Source: Nemertoderma westbladi
Taxonomy: Eukaryota > Xenacoelomorpha > Nemertodermatida > Nemertodermatidae
NCBI GenBank assembly: GCA_032718475.1
Contig: JAUCBJ010007423.1
Location: 1-27,065 of the forward strand
DNA length: 27,065 nucleotides
Direction: 5' to 3'
In this document: in pieces, positions 16,494 through 26,720 of the stretch
Layout of the letters: each line of letters begins with the position of its first letter
How positions within the stretch are numbered: the stretch's first letter is position 1
Program-made: the position numbers and the translations under genes
Notes under the pieces: generated by a model
What the model saw: the letters and a program-made list of their open reading frames with translations, nothing else
Database searches by the model: none
What the model was told of the DNA's origin: nothing

Positions 16494-17918
16494 TAACCAT
16501 CCAATATCTCAAAAACTCAAGCAGGTGCGCAAAAATTTTAATAAAAAACTCTACATGAATTTTGGTTGCGCACAAGACTGTATATTTTTTGTGGCGTTTC
16601 GATCACGGGGTCACTGAAAAATAGCGGTTTTGAAAATTTAAAGTCTAATTTCACCGATTTCAACTCGTCGAGTAGGCACCAACTTTTTTATTTGAGATAT
16701 TCAGTCATTTGAGCAACATATATGAGCCTCAGAATCTTTTCAAATATCGCCAATCTCGCACAGAACGTCGCCAAAATTTGTTAGTCAGGCAAAATAACGC
16801 ACAAATTCGTCTAAGAGTAAATTATTGGTTGCAGAATAATATGATTCAACTAGAAAAGCCAGTAAGCTGGCTATAAGGAGACCGTCCATAGACAAACGTA
16901 AGTGTTAGTTGGGTCCCTCATTAATTATCATCAACCTATGAAACATTTGATCGACCCAGTGCTTACAATGACATTCCCAAAGGATTCACTGGGAAGAAGA
17001 GCTATTCATCTGGTGGGGCATTATACAAACTTACAGTTGATGTTTGATTACTGTCTGGGATAGAGTGAGAGAGTAATCAATTTGGCAAGTAATATACTTC
17101 TGTGCAGTTTGGGCCTATCCATTCAATAAATAGTAGTAGCTTACTAGGCCCACATGAGTACCAGCAGCTGGAGTTTCTATCGTTTCTAGCGTTTTCATTT
17201 TCGCTCACTCAGGGTACTGGTTTGAGGGGCAGGTTCGTTTAAAGCCAGCTTGCTGGTTTTCTAGTTAATATACCCTGTCAGCCATCACTCTATACAGTAC
17301 TTGTAGGCTCCCTTATTCCAAGCGTATTCTTGCTATTGCCTACTGGGAACCAGTCCAACTACCAGCTCACCACTACTCATTAGGCAGCTGCATTGTAATG
17401 AGCCAGACTGATAAGAGAGCTTAACCTTGCTTATTGTGTTTACCTTACAAAATGATTGGTTGAGTATTTACATAATCTTGATTATTTAGAATTATTAGTT
17501 AAATAATTTCGTTGAGGTGTTGACATGATAAATTTATATTTCAGTATCAATACTATCGGCATAAGGTAAGTTTTAATATTTCTTACAAATTGGGTCGCCT
17601 CCACACCTAAAATATTTAATATAATTATTCCTTTGAGTTTTAACATGTTTCCAATAACATGAGTTTATTGATTTCTCTGTCGGTTAAGTAAATTAAATAA
17701 TATGCGATCTTTAATTATTTTTGCTAGAAATTTGTGCTGTTTGTATATTTGTGAATAGCTTTCAGTTGTATTTTGTGTTATATTAAAAATTATATATAAC
17801 ATATTACATTTAAAATACAAATTTCCAATTAATACCTGCCTTTCATCAATCCTGGGTGCGCCTATTGGTTGGGGTGGTGTGCCGCGAACGTGTAAAAGTT
17901 TGGTATCAATAACTATTT
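16494..17918. other. Non-coding stretch with an inverted-repeat pair
   Basis: No gene. AACTAGAAAAGCCAGTAAGC (16848-16872 region) is inverted at 17242-17265 with about three mismatches, 370 bp apart, and the left copy is itself palindromic (AGCCAG-TAAG-CTGGCT). This could be a small decayed DNA transposon. The remainder is AT-rich with no recognisable content. Confidence 0.5.
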
Positions 17919-18057
17919 ACATCATTGTGTGCAAAGTAGCACTTTGCAGCGTTATGACCCGAGTTTATTTATGTACAAAGCGAGCGCAGCGAGGGAGGTT
18001 TGCATAAATGAACAAGAGTCTTCAACGCTGAAAAGTGACCTTTGCAAGCAATGATGT
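17919..18057. repeat. 139-bp inverted repeat (foldback) with CTTTGCAGCGTT motif
   Basis: The left arm (CATCATTG ... GCAAAGTAGCACTTTGCAGCG ... TTTATTTATG) is matched in reverse by the right arm (CATAAATGAAC ... CAACGCTGAAAAGTG ... CAATGATG). The loop near 17981-17999 holds GCGAGCGCAGCGAGGG. The arm contains its own small palindrome GCAAAGT-AGC-ACTTTGC, which recurs in variant form at 18591. Confidence 0.7.
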
Positions 18058-18540
18058 ATGTCATTTTGTTACATCATGTCAACTTATCAACGTTCGGTAT
18101 GTGAAGAAAGGATATTATGGGTGCTCATTTAAACATTTTACTCATGTACTATATCGAATATAAGTGAAATTTATTAACAGGTACACAAGTATTAATTATA
18201 CATTTAAATCTAATTAAAGTTTATTGGAAGTTATCGCCTGCATGGATGTGATGTGTCATTAATCCTTCTTGACTACTGTATAGCCATCGACTGAAGCAAA
18301 CTTAATCACCGTCTGTATCCGTTCAGTTTTACTGAACACTGTCGCCATTTACTTTGGTCATTTTCTCTAAAGTTTCTTAATATTGGACGTTTCGCCATAA
18401 TGGATTTACAGTGCACGTTAAACAATTACTTTTTACATACAGTAGCTAGTCCCGTCACTGCAAACTGGATAATAAAGCAGCACTCATTAACATAAATGGA
18501 AATAATACATTCTGGAATACGGTAATTTAAGTTGTTTCCA
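18058..18540. other. AT-rich spacer
   Basis: No gene or repeat recognised. Confidence 0.5.
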
Positions 18541-18625
18541 TGTCATTGATTACTTTGCAACGTTCCGTCCTATAGGCCGCAACGCTGCAAAGTAGTACTT
18601 TGCAACGTTACGAGTAATTCACCAG
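18541..18625. repeat. Second CTTTGCARCGTT inverted-repeat cluster
   Basis: ATTACTTTGCAACGTT (about 18549) pairs with AACGCTGCAAAGTAGT (about 18581-18596). The perfect palindrome GCAAAGTA-G-TACTTTGC follows at about 18587, ending in CAACGTTACG. Related to the 17919-18057 foldback, 24 of 30 bases alike at the core. Confidence 0.65.
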
Positions 18626-19160
18626 AACGCTGTTAAGTTGAGATAATGTAACAAAATCTGTAAGGTGTGGTATCATGTAAAAGTAAGTGCTGTATCAAAT
18701 AAATGTACAGTATCAAAGTGTCTCTTCTTCATTATTCTGGCTACACTGTTGGAAAACCATACCACACCCTGGTTTGCCATTCCACAGAGTGGGTGTCGCC
18801 GTGGAGTCAGATATGAGACCCATCACCCATATCTACTCTGGCGCACATGACCCACCATTGGCTGTGCAGCTCATCTGCTGTCATGCCCCGTACCCCTGCT
18901 GCCAGGTGCAGGTCGCAGTGAAGTGCACTCAGAGTGGACATGAGAACACTCTACTCCTGACCAGCCATTGGTAGATCACCATCTGCCTGGCCAGGCCATA
19001 AACCACTGCAGTCAAGTATATGGGTCCTTAATCCAGGACCAAGGGCGTCCTTATCCCAGAACGAAGGGGGTCCTAGTTACAGGACCAGATTTGCCCTAGT
19101 AAGAGGGTCTATGCAGCTACAGGTGGCACCTCCTTTATGCTGCATGGAGGTGGCAAATTT
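18626..19160. other. GC-richer segment with a short degenerate tandem repeat, no gene assigned
   Basis: About 18750-19160 is visibly richer in GC and CA dinucleotides than its surroundings. Two overlapping open frames (61 and 95 codons) cross it, but neither shows a domain, and the Cys-rich words (ICCHAPYPCC) do not form a known motif. At 19020-19095 a 24-27-bp unit built on GTCCTTAATCCAGGACCAAG repeats about three times. It might hold a diverged exon, but I see no splice-consistent evidence. Confidence 0.35.
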
Positions 19161-20689
19161 TCTTGCTCAATGACCTAGAAGAGAGTTGGAAAATAAAATG
19201 CCTCGAGTATAGTGAAAATAATGTTCAACATTAATTTACCATGCAATAAATAATTATATACTAAGCCTACAGCATTTTATTATATACGGGGCATTATTAA
19301 ATTACACTTGTCCAATTTCACCTTAAAATCTCTAAAAAAATCCTTCCAGAGGGATATTCATCAGCCCCCATTTCTGTATCGATATTTTTCATGTATGCTA
19401 TTCCCATCCCCCTTTCACACTCCCCTCACAAATCTGTAATCTTAGATAAAATATATAGTAGGCCCTGTTTTCCCTTATAATTCCATGGCGAGAGCCTTAA
19501 AAGTGAACTGTGAGACACGTGTAATAATTGATATAGGCTGCAGTTGTTAGTGAGTTGTTGGATTAGAACAAAATCAAACAGCTCCTACTCTAGCTTGCCT
19601 CACAGAATGTATGGCTTATCTTGCAACCATTGACACTGCAGCAAGAGATTAGGCACTTATGCTTAATTGTTTTGTCCGTTTTTATCAGCAGCTGTGGTCC
19701 GCTCTGTCGGAGATTAAGCTCACCTAAAATTAATTATGCTCATTATTTTTCGGAAGGTTTTCGGGTAATTGGTTCTTTGATTACCAAGAAAAAGTCAATC
19801 GATTACTTGAGGGTTGTTTGAGATTGCCGTAAATTAGCAATAGATTGAACCGTACTGAAGGAATTGAGACATGGGTGTTCAAGGAATCGAAATAAATCGT
19901 AAAAGTCATGATAATATAATTGAGTTAAGGGCTACGATTAATCAAAATGGCAAAGTATTTAAATCTGTTGTTTTCAAATTAATCTTTCTTAAAGACATGG
20001 GGAGAAACTGGACGCTAATCCCATCTTGACGAATTAATATCTCACCTCAAAAGTTAAATTCTCAATTTAGGGAAATGAGCAGGTTGCAATGGTACGATTT
20101 TCTAAGCAAAACAATAAACCAGACACAATAGTTCAGGCAGTTTCATTTTTGAGAGTAATTAGCTGTTATTTGCTGTGAATTTCCACTGGATGGAGATGAA
20201 TTTTTTGGCAACGAAAGTCCCCCTATCTGTTTTTTTTTAAATATAATTATATAAATTTTAATTGAATATGTAAAAAGTTTTACGTTTGTAATTAATTATA
20301 TTTCTTTCGATAATCGGCATGCTGCTTTGAGAAAGCAATGTATGTTTTTCGCCAAATTGCGTAGCCACAAAGCCTCGAACAATCTTTCGTGAGAATACCC
20401 GCATCTTTAAGGCCACTGTCCTTTATGCGACACTCAATAAAGTCATGGGCTGTCTGACACCTTGATTGATTATTCTTTCCATAGGGCAGTTAAAAGCGGA
20501 TACATGTACTGTATGGAAGAATAGGTATGTAGTTCAAAATAATGTAAAGAAATCTACTGTAGAGGATATAAAAATATATTAAAAGATAAAATTGGGACAC
20601 TTTAATATTTTCATAAATAATAGTTAAAAATTGTCCATCATATTTCAAATAAATATGGAAAGTCTATATTTGAAAGTTGAAACATTTTC
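19161..20689. other. Long AT-rich intergenic stretch
   Basis: No coding, RNA or repeat feature recognised. The 66-codon open frame at 19621-19821 lacks any motif. Confidence 0.55.
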
Positions 20690-21415
20690 GGTATCGCTAT
20701 CTCTATCGCTTATTGCTTATTGCACCGTTATTTGATATAGGCCTACATCATTGTTATTTCTAAAAATAATTGATCACAATGCCGCAGCTTCACGTACTGT
20801 AGCTTAAGTGCACCTGCGCCTTTCAATGCACATAGGCCTACTTGGAATGCTGAAATATGTTTTACTTTATTAGTTCCTTAAAGTGCACCTGAATGATGAA
20901 AATAATAATATATAAATTTCTGACTTAAGCCTACATTCATGTCATAATCAGTTATTTATTGTGGAATTAATCACAACATGGAATATAAAGCCTACAAATT
21001 TGGGTTTTCTTACAACCAGTTTACAAATACATTACCAATCTGGCCAGTGAATTACATGCTAACTCGAGAATCTGTAAGCTGTACTAATTGGATGCAATTA
21101 GAATTATGACCATAATGCCGTTGTTCGAACCCCCTGGACAACATGTAACTAAGAAGAAATAATTCAAAGAAGAAAAATATTTCAAAAATAAGCCCAATGC
21201 ACTCAAAACCTGCAAACTCGGTACGTATAACCCTTGTGTATAACCCTTGTGGGTAGTGTGTAGCAAAGGGTCATTCTCTGCTGCGTTTATTAAACCCAGA
21301 ACTACAGTACCTAAAGCCCGGTTGACAATTGAGCGATAAGCGATAAGAGAAAGGCGATAAGCCGAAGCGGTCACAACCGGCGATAACAGATAAACGATAA
21401 GCCGAACCGTTCCAG
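20690..21415. mobile_element. Possible small element bounded by inverted GCGATAAGC-type repeats
   Basis: The left edge GGTATCGCTATCTCTATCGC (20690) and the right edge AGCGATAAGCGATAAGAG (21330) through GGCGATAAGCCG are inverted relatives. CGATAA words recur five times at 21329-21400, next to AAAGCCCGGTTGAC. Short subterminal repeats in opposite orientation fit a non-autonomous DNA transposon. The match is imperfect and no target duplication is seen. Two TAGGCCTA octamers lie inside (20738, 20833). Confidence 0.3.
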
Positions 21416-22253
21416 GCCACAGCCCATAGTAAAATGATTATAATTATATATAACACAAATCAAGCACAATAATATTAATAGAAAAATGCACATAAATTAG
21501 TTTGTACTGTATATGTACTGTACAGTATGTATGTATAAGGGCAATTAATAAGTTAACAACTCTATTAGCATCACCGCGCACTAGTATTATTGTGCATAAA
21601 TTGTAAGCGGGAACAGCGGTCCACATAGCAAACAGAGCGAATTGCACCAAGAACAAGGTTACAAGAATTATTAATTGTGTTAAATAAACTCGACACCGAA
21701 TTATAACCTACAGTATATGTATAAGCATAGAAACATACTGTAGGTAAATTCAGTCTACCAAAAGCCAAAGATATGCTGCTGCTAGTAGGCTCATCAATGG
21801 TTAAAATCGCGGTATTTTAAATAAATTTCTTAAACAGTTGTTATATGCAACCCGCAGTTATTGTGCACCACGCTGGATTAATTCAAACATGACCATATAA
21901 CGCTTTACAATAGATAGGAGTGCAGAAATGAACCCAGATATTGTTGGATTTCCGTAATAATTGAGACACCCCATTTTTTCGGACCTGTATAACAACAGTA
22001 ATAATATACAGATAGTCCTCACTCGCCCCAAGTTAATTCAAGTCTTGTAATCTAGCAGTTTATATGATTACAGTGGGAATTCTTATATTTAAAAATAGAG
22101 AGGGAGAAATATAATCTTATCAAATTCTAATCACAGTAAGAAATTTTATTTGAAATTTTAATATCTATATTTAAATATAAGAAGAATATGATTATGTTAT
22201 AATGTTAGATACATAAACTGATATTATCCGTATATCCACCTCTAAAACATTGA
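21416..22253. other. AT-rich intergenic stretch
   Basis: No gene. Short open frames (65-70 codons) are motif-less and lie in AT-rich sequence. Confidence 0.5.
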
Positions 22254-22475
22254 TATGTGGGGCGAGCCACGAAAGTATGCGAGCTTAGCATACGGGTCAT
22301 ACGGGTCTTAGCGTATGGGATCAGCATACCATACTATGTCAACCGTTCTAAAGGTACGGGTATTTAAACGTTAATAACTCAACTAAACCTTGATGAAATC
22401 TAACCAAACTTTGTACACATGTTGTTTGGCAAAAGTTTAGAAAATTTTCAAATAGAATTTGCGTGGGGCCTTTAG
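22254..22475 (+). repeat. Interspersed repeat, copy 2
   Basis: Same orientation as 15927-16140: TGTGGGGCGAGCCACGAAAG (22256), TAGCATAC words, ATTTAAACGTTAATAACTCA (about 22362) and TACACATGTTGTTTGGCAAA (about 22416). It also has several extra copies of a TACGGGT/AGCATAC word. It ends at the start of a local tandem duplication. Confidence 0.8.
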
Positions 22476-22830
22476 GACGAGTGCAACGAGGCTAATGAAG
22501 GAGACGAGTATTGTGTTGATAATACTCCAAAACAACCTGGTTTAGCATATTGGACGAAATGTCATTTTGATCAGTACCGGTTGAGGAATATTTTGTGCTA
22601 TTTATTTTGGTGATTAGATGTACAGGATGAATGCAACGATGATTGTAATGAAGACGTGTCTGTGTTGGCTATATTCGCAAACAACATGGTTTAGCATATT
22701 GAACCTGGGGCTGGCTGGGGGATGTCATTTTATCCAATACTGATAATGGAATGATGTAAGGTATATATTTGGTGACCAGGTTGTACAGGACAAACGCAAC
22801 GAGTTTTGCAGTTGATACTAGTATCCTTAA
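22474..22830 (+). repeat. Imperfect tandem duplication, units of 150 and 163 bp plus a partial
   Basis: Units start AGGACGAGTGCAACGA (22474), AGGATGAATGCAACGA (22624) and AGGACAAACGCAACGA (22787, partial). Each full unit carries CAAACAACATGGTTTAGCA or its close variant, GGAxxxATGTCATTTT and a TTTGGTGA block in the same order. The second unit has about a 13-bp insertion (GGGGCTGGCTGGGG). Confidence 0.8.
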
Positions 22831-23115
22831 ATAGCCTTAGTTAGTAGGTTTACAAATTACAGTTAAAGCGTGTAAGGGCAAACTGAATAAATGGACCTCT
22901 GTTTGTTACAACCAGCGCCATACTCTGCCAAAATGCATACAGCGCCAAAATTGTTATGATTAAATTAAATGAAACAAATCTTTTCAACAAATCGGTTTAT
23001 ACTTCACAATGGCACACCCTCACAATCACTTCAATTTGAAAGTTAAAGTGATTGACATTTTGTTAGTGTACTACGCTTTTGTAACGCATTGGCCACTTCC
23101 AACATATTCCGATGG
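22831..23115. other. Spacer
   Basis: AT-rich, nothing recognised. Confidence 0.5.
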
Positions 23116-23270
23116 CGTCAAACAGATTCAGACAAATTCAAACAACTTCAGATAAATTCAAACAACTTCAGACAACTTCAGACAGCTTCAGACAACTTCA
23201 AACAACACCCAACATAAATTTTAAACACTTTCAGATGGATTTCAGACAGATTCAGATAGGCTCAAACAGA
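23116..23270 (+). repeat. 10-bp tandem repeat TTCAGACAAC, about 10 units and decaying
   Basis: Units TTCAGACAAA, TTCAAACAAC, TTCAGATAAA and so on repeat with an exact 10-base period from 23118 to about 23207, then decay to scattered TTCAGA words to about 23270. The 78-codon open frame across it (Gln/Thr-rich, 10-residue period) follows from the repeat and is not a gene call. Confidence 0.85.
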
Positions 23271-23365
23271 CTAAATTTGTTGGAAATATTTTCTCCAACA
23301 GAATCAAACAGTACTAAATTTCCGCAGATTACCATTGTGCTTGTTTGAAGCTGTCGGAGTGTGTT

Positions 23366-23381
23366 GGATCCGATCGGATCC
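23366..23381. other. Perfect 16-bp palindrome
   Basis: GGATCCGATCGGATCC is identical to its reverse complement. A wider 10-bp inverted pair (CCAACAGAAT about 23297, ATTCTGTTGG about 23388) brackets it, so a larger stem is possible. Confidence 0.8.
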
Positions 23382-23524
23382 GATGGCATTCTGTTGGTGA
23401 GCGGGACTGTAATATACTCTGGTGATATACTGTATATTTGCCTGGTGGCTGTAGACTTTGGTGATGGTGGTACTTTAGGCTGACTTGGATTCGATTACCA
23501 TAGACTAGTACTGCTTTACTGCTG

Positions 23525-23785
23525 TGTACCATGAGTGTAACTGTATGAGCGTGACTGTATTATATAAGGTAATATACACTACTACTGCTGTACCGTTTTA
23601 TTTGCTTTCCTTGTTTCTTATAACGAAGGACTGTATGTCCGGATTGTGCCTTAGTTCTTGCGAGGCAGCTGCACGGGAAAACGGATCTCTCCTCAGTTGG
23701 CGTTCGAATTCACATAGCGCACACATATCCGGCAATAAACAGCAAAGTTTAATTTACTAATCAAGCAAACTTACCAATGAGTACA
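23525..23785 (+). repeat. Candidate LTR or leader of the downstream retroelement
   Basis: Starts TGTACC and ends GTACA (a 5-bp TGTAC/GTACA inverted end), with TATATAAGG at 23561 and AATAAA at 23734-23739 in the order of an LTR promoter and polyadenylation signal. It lies 126 bases before the gag ATG at 23911. No convincing primer-binding site follows, and the 3' LTR is missing, so this is tentative. Confidence 0.3.
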
Positions 23786-23910
23786 GTCAGTCGTGCAGTA
23801 GGCCTCTCTGCCTATCCTACCAGCCTACTGTACTAGTATCCGATTAAACGTATAATTTACTCATCCACTTCCAATGATATAGTAGAGTGGTACCGTACAG
23901 TACTGCATTA

Positions 23911-24644
23911 ATGTCACTAAAACCTCCAAAACAATGGAATCTTACAGAATCAGAATCGATTTCATCTTTTAACAATTGGAAACAGAACTTATTATTCCAA
24001 CTTTCGACTTCTGATGAATTTACAATATTTCTCGATTCAACATGGACTCCACAAATTGACGATCCGCTCCGCGGATTTGGGATGACGATGCAGCTGCTAA
24101 TCCACGTTGTACTGCTGAAAAGACAGTTATTCTTCTTGAACGCATGCTGGGTTTCATTGCAGCGCATGCTCCTAGTACTATCCGTCCAGCCCTTCAAGAA
24201 GACAGTTTATCTTTGCAGTGGATTTGGCATCGGATCCGTTTACATTATGGATTCCGTCGATCTGAATCCAATTTCTTAAACCTTTCAGCGCTGAAGCGCG
24301 AAGATGGTGAGCGTTACAAAACTTTTTTTCAGCGAATCCGTGGTCAAATTCATGATAAACTTTTGTGTAGGGCATCAGGTTTATTATTTAATGGCAGTAT
24401 CGTGGCACAGGATGAGCGTATGTTTCCTACACTAGAGCGCTATGCTGTACTTTATTGGTTGGAGAAAATAGATAATCGCCTTCCTGGCTTTATACAATGC
24501 CAATACGCTCATGATTTGCAGAAAATGTCACTCAAAGACATTGAACCCCTTGTGGTGGGCTTGATTGACTCTTTTCTTCTGGAAATGAATACCCAAGCTG
24601 ATGTTGCTAGTCTTGTAGCTAATGTTGTTCAAATCGATTTTTAG
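23911..24644 (+). pseudogene. gag: Gag of the gypsy-like remnant, one frameshift
   Basis: The first part opens at ATG 23911 with PPKQWNLTESES and SFNNWKQNLLFQLS, then FLDSTWTP, and changes frame near 24080. The second part (ATG at 24144 is internal) carries LLERMLGFIAAHAP, LQWIWHRIRLHYGF, a GERYKTFFQRIR block and DERMFPTLERYAVLYWLEKI, ending at TAG 24642-24644. The W-Q-N and IW-x-RIRLHYGF signatures define this Gag lineage. Gag would assemble particles. The length, about 245 residues before the knuckle, is near that expected, so the damage is one indel plus the downstream stop. Confidence 0.8.
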
Positions 24645-24860
24645 AATACTTCGCAGTTTCGTAATCGTCCTCGTGTTCCTCCTCCTCAGTTTACACAACG
24701 CTTTGCTTCTGGCACCACACCCCATCATTCTGATACAGGTCAAAACCGATCTAATAACTCAAAATATTGGGCATTTTGTATGGCCTGTTCAAACCTTACA
24801 CAGGGCATGACATCGATTCCTGTTGGGCTCTGTCACGTTCTGATCGTTTATCCTTAATGA
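24645..24860 (+). pseudogene. gag: Gag C-terminal linker and zinc knuckle, frame-split
   Basis: After the TAG, a Pro/Asn/Arg-rich linker (RNRPRVPPPQF) leads to FCMACSN, and in the next frame GHDIDSCWALSRSDR. The C-x2-C and H-x4-C halves of a CCHC nucleic-acid-binding knuckle are therefore split by a one-base shift near 24790. Confidence 0.65.
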
Positions 24861-25495
24861 AAGCTTTCACAGTTGAGACTTGTGAAGGTGATGATCATGA
24901 TATTTTTATCTATGATGATGAAGATGATCCTACTCCTGATGCTAAATGTGTCTACTCAAGTATCAACCGCATTCAGTGTATGATTCTGTATCCCCTTATT
25001 TTTATGCTTTTTTGGTTGCAAACAATCTGTAGGATCACTGTTGATTCGGGTGCAACATCTAGCCTCATATCTCAGCCATTCGCTATATCAGCTGGAATCA
25101 AATTTACCAAATCTACACAGAGTGCCTGGCAACTCCACCAATTGCTTATTAAGACCCTTGGTGAGGTAAACATATCCCTTTGGCATGGTTGTACTGAGTT
25201 GGAACTTGATGCATTGGTCTGTGAATCCATGGACACCAATGTGCTCGGTGGAGTTCCTTTCTGTGTTAGGAATGGAATTGAGGTTCACATGGCCAGTCAG
25301 GAAATCATTTTAGCTGGTAGGGCTATCCCATATGGTGATCATTCTTCTCCAAATTCAAGTATAAAGTTTGTTCAAAGTTGTGTCTTGCGAAATGCCACCT
25401 CAACTGTACTCTATCCTGGCGATTTTCTTGAGGCTTACAATGACTCACTCACTGGATACCATACCATGGAGAATTGCATTACAACCTCACTTTGA
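24861..25495 (+). pseudogene. pol: Retropepsin-type aspartic protease and downstream linker
   Basis: After an acidic spacer (YDDEDDPTPD) the frame reads ITVDSGATSSLIS, with the catalytic DSG codons at 25043-25051, and about 65 residues later NVLGGVPF (about 25238-25258), the hydrophobic-Gly motif that closes retropepsins. EIILAGRAIPYG and TVLYPGDFLE follow; these belong to the conserved linker of this lineage before RT. The frame is lost near 25470, where the linker moves to the next frame (ALQPHFDSPVHGHWP, TRVIENTVRIPN to about 25590). The protease would process Gag-Pol. Confidence 0.8.
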
Positions 25496-25870
25496 TTCTC
25501 CTGTACATGGTCATTGGCCCACACCTTATATCACACGTGTGATTGAGAACACAGTACGTATACCCAACCGTTCTGGATCACCAATTGCTTTAAAAAAAAT
25601 CACAACATATTGCCCAAATACAATCTGTTGTATATGAAAACCACCAATTCACCCAGCCATTCATTGCCTCTATACAATCGAAAGTTGCCCCTGATACTGT
25701 TTATGCTTTCTCCTCTACAATTTCAATTGATCCCGACAACAGGTTGAGTCTCTCCTTTATAAATATGACCATATATTCAATCCATCTATTGGTGCCTACA
25801 ATGAATACAGTGGGTGGATTAGGGGTGATATCAATATGGGACCAGTATTACCTCCCCCCACCAAAGGTCG
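25496..25870 (+). pseudogene. pol: Protease-RT linker, frame-broken
   Basis: Carries PTPYITRVIENTVRIPNRSG in one frame, then across an A8 run (25592-25599) QHIAQIQSVVYENHQF and SIQSKVAPDTVYAF in another, then FNPSIGAYNEYSGW and GDINMGPVLPPPTKG in a third. Matches the order of this retroelement lineage. Homopolymer slippage explains the central break. Confidence 0.7.
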
Positions 25871-26713
25871 CATCCCATTTTACAATTAATCTAATTTATC
25901 TCTCCTTCAAGATGAAGCCGATAAGCTCGAAGCGCTGGGGGTCCTAGTCAAACCAGAGGATGTTGGAATAATTCCTCAATGTGTGTTTCCCAGCTTCCTA
26001 GTTAACAAACCCGATGGTGGAAAACGGTTTGTGACAGCATTTAATAATATTACACAATACACAAGGTTGATTCCTTCAACTATCACTAAGTGTGATGATG
26101 TCTTACGCCATCTTGCATGCTTTAAGTTTCTGATAAAGAGCGATCTCACAAAGAGTTTTTTCCAGATAAGAGTTGCACTATCTTCAATGCCTTATCTTAT
26201 GGTACAGCCACTCCTTATAAGGGCATTCGCTTATATGCCCGGGCAGCCATGGGAATGCCTGGGTCATCTGAGTGGTTGGACGAACTAATTTCCCGTGTTA
26301 TTGGAGATCTTCTACAAGCCGGCTTTGTCATTAAATTAGCTGATGATCTTTACACAGGTGGAGACACAATTCATGATCTTCTTCTTCTTCTTGATAAACT
26401 CGACCGTAACAATGTTCAACTTTCAGGTCCTAAAACTGTTATAGTGCCAAAGTTCACTACGATATTGGGTTTGATTTGGAAAGGTGGATCAATATCTATC
26501 TATGGTAGCCACAAATTCTCTCCCCTCATTGCTGTTTCACCACTAACTACATGTACAGCTATGAAGTCATTTCGTGGAGTTGTCCAAGACATCGCACGGT
26601 GTCTCAAGGGTTATTCTTCATTGTTGTCTCCTGTGGAGGACAGTATTAAAGGTCTCAAAGGACAGGCACATATTTCCTGGACATCAGCAGGCAGGATGAG
26701 GCTAAGATATTAG
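25871..26713 (+). pseudogene. pol: Reverse transcriptase palm with LADD in place of YxDD
   Basis: Past a TAA at 25889, the RT reads LLQDEADKLEALGVLVKPED, PSFLVNKPDGGKRFVTAFNN, then motif A KSDLTKSFFQI (Asp codon 26142-26144). A one-base shift near 26190 moves it to the next frame (ATPYKGIRLYARAAMGMPGS, motif B). Motif C is VIKLADDLYTGGDT, with Asp-Asp at 26342-26347: both catalytic acids remain, but the usual Tyr-x before them is Leu-Ala. Thumb-like sequence (LSGPKTVIVPKFTTILGLIW, then MKSFRGVVQDIARCL) continues to about 26650. The reading ends in a stop at 26711-26713; RNase H and integrase are absent. Confidence 0.85.
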
Positions 26714-26720
26714 ATACAGA

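Larger units (their letters stand above)
23911..26720 (+). mobile_element. LTR retrotransposon remnant, gag-protease-RT (gypsy-like lineage with LADD motif)
   Basis: Gag, a zinc knuckle, a retropepsin and an RT palm follow each other on the plus strand over 2.8 kb in the order of a Ty3/gypsy polyprotein. Frames change near 24080, 24780, 25470, 25600 (in an A8 run), 25750 and 26190, and stops interrupt at 24642 and 25889, so the copy is inactive. Sequence stops resembling the element after about 26720, before RNase H and integrase. I recognise the Gag and RT style as a lineage common in cnidarian and invertebrate-deuterostome genomes, without a family name I can vouch for. Confidence 0.85.

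Noticed and set aside
16414-16617. 67-codon frame
   Set aside because: Runs through the TG/G21 simple sequence and gives a Gly/Val low-complexity product.
18687-18974. 95-codon frame in a GC-richer segment as a host exon
   Set aside because: No domain, no convincing splice sites and no neighbouring exons; kept only as an unassigned segment.
23112-23348. 78-codon Gln/Thr-rich frame
   Set aside because: Product of the 10-bp tandem repeat.
23844-24197. 117-codon minus-strand frame
   Set aside because: Antisense to gag of the third retroelement, which carries recognisable motifs.
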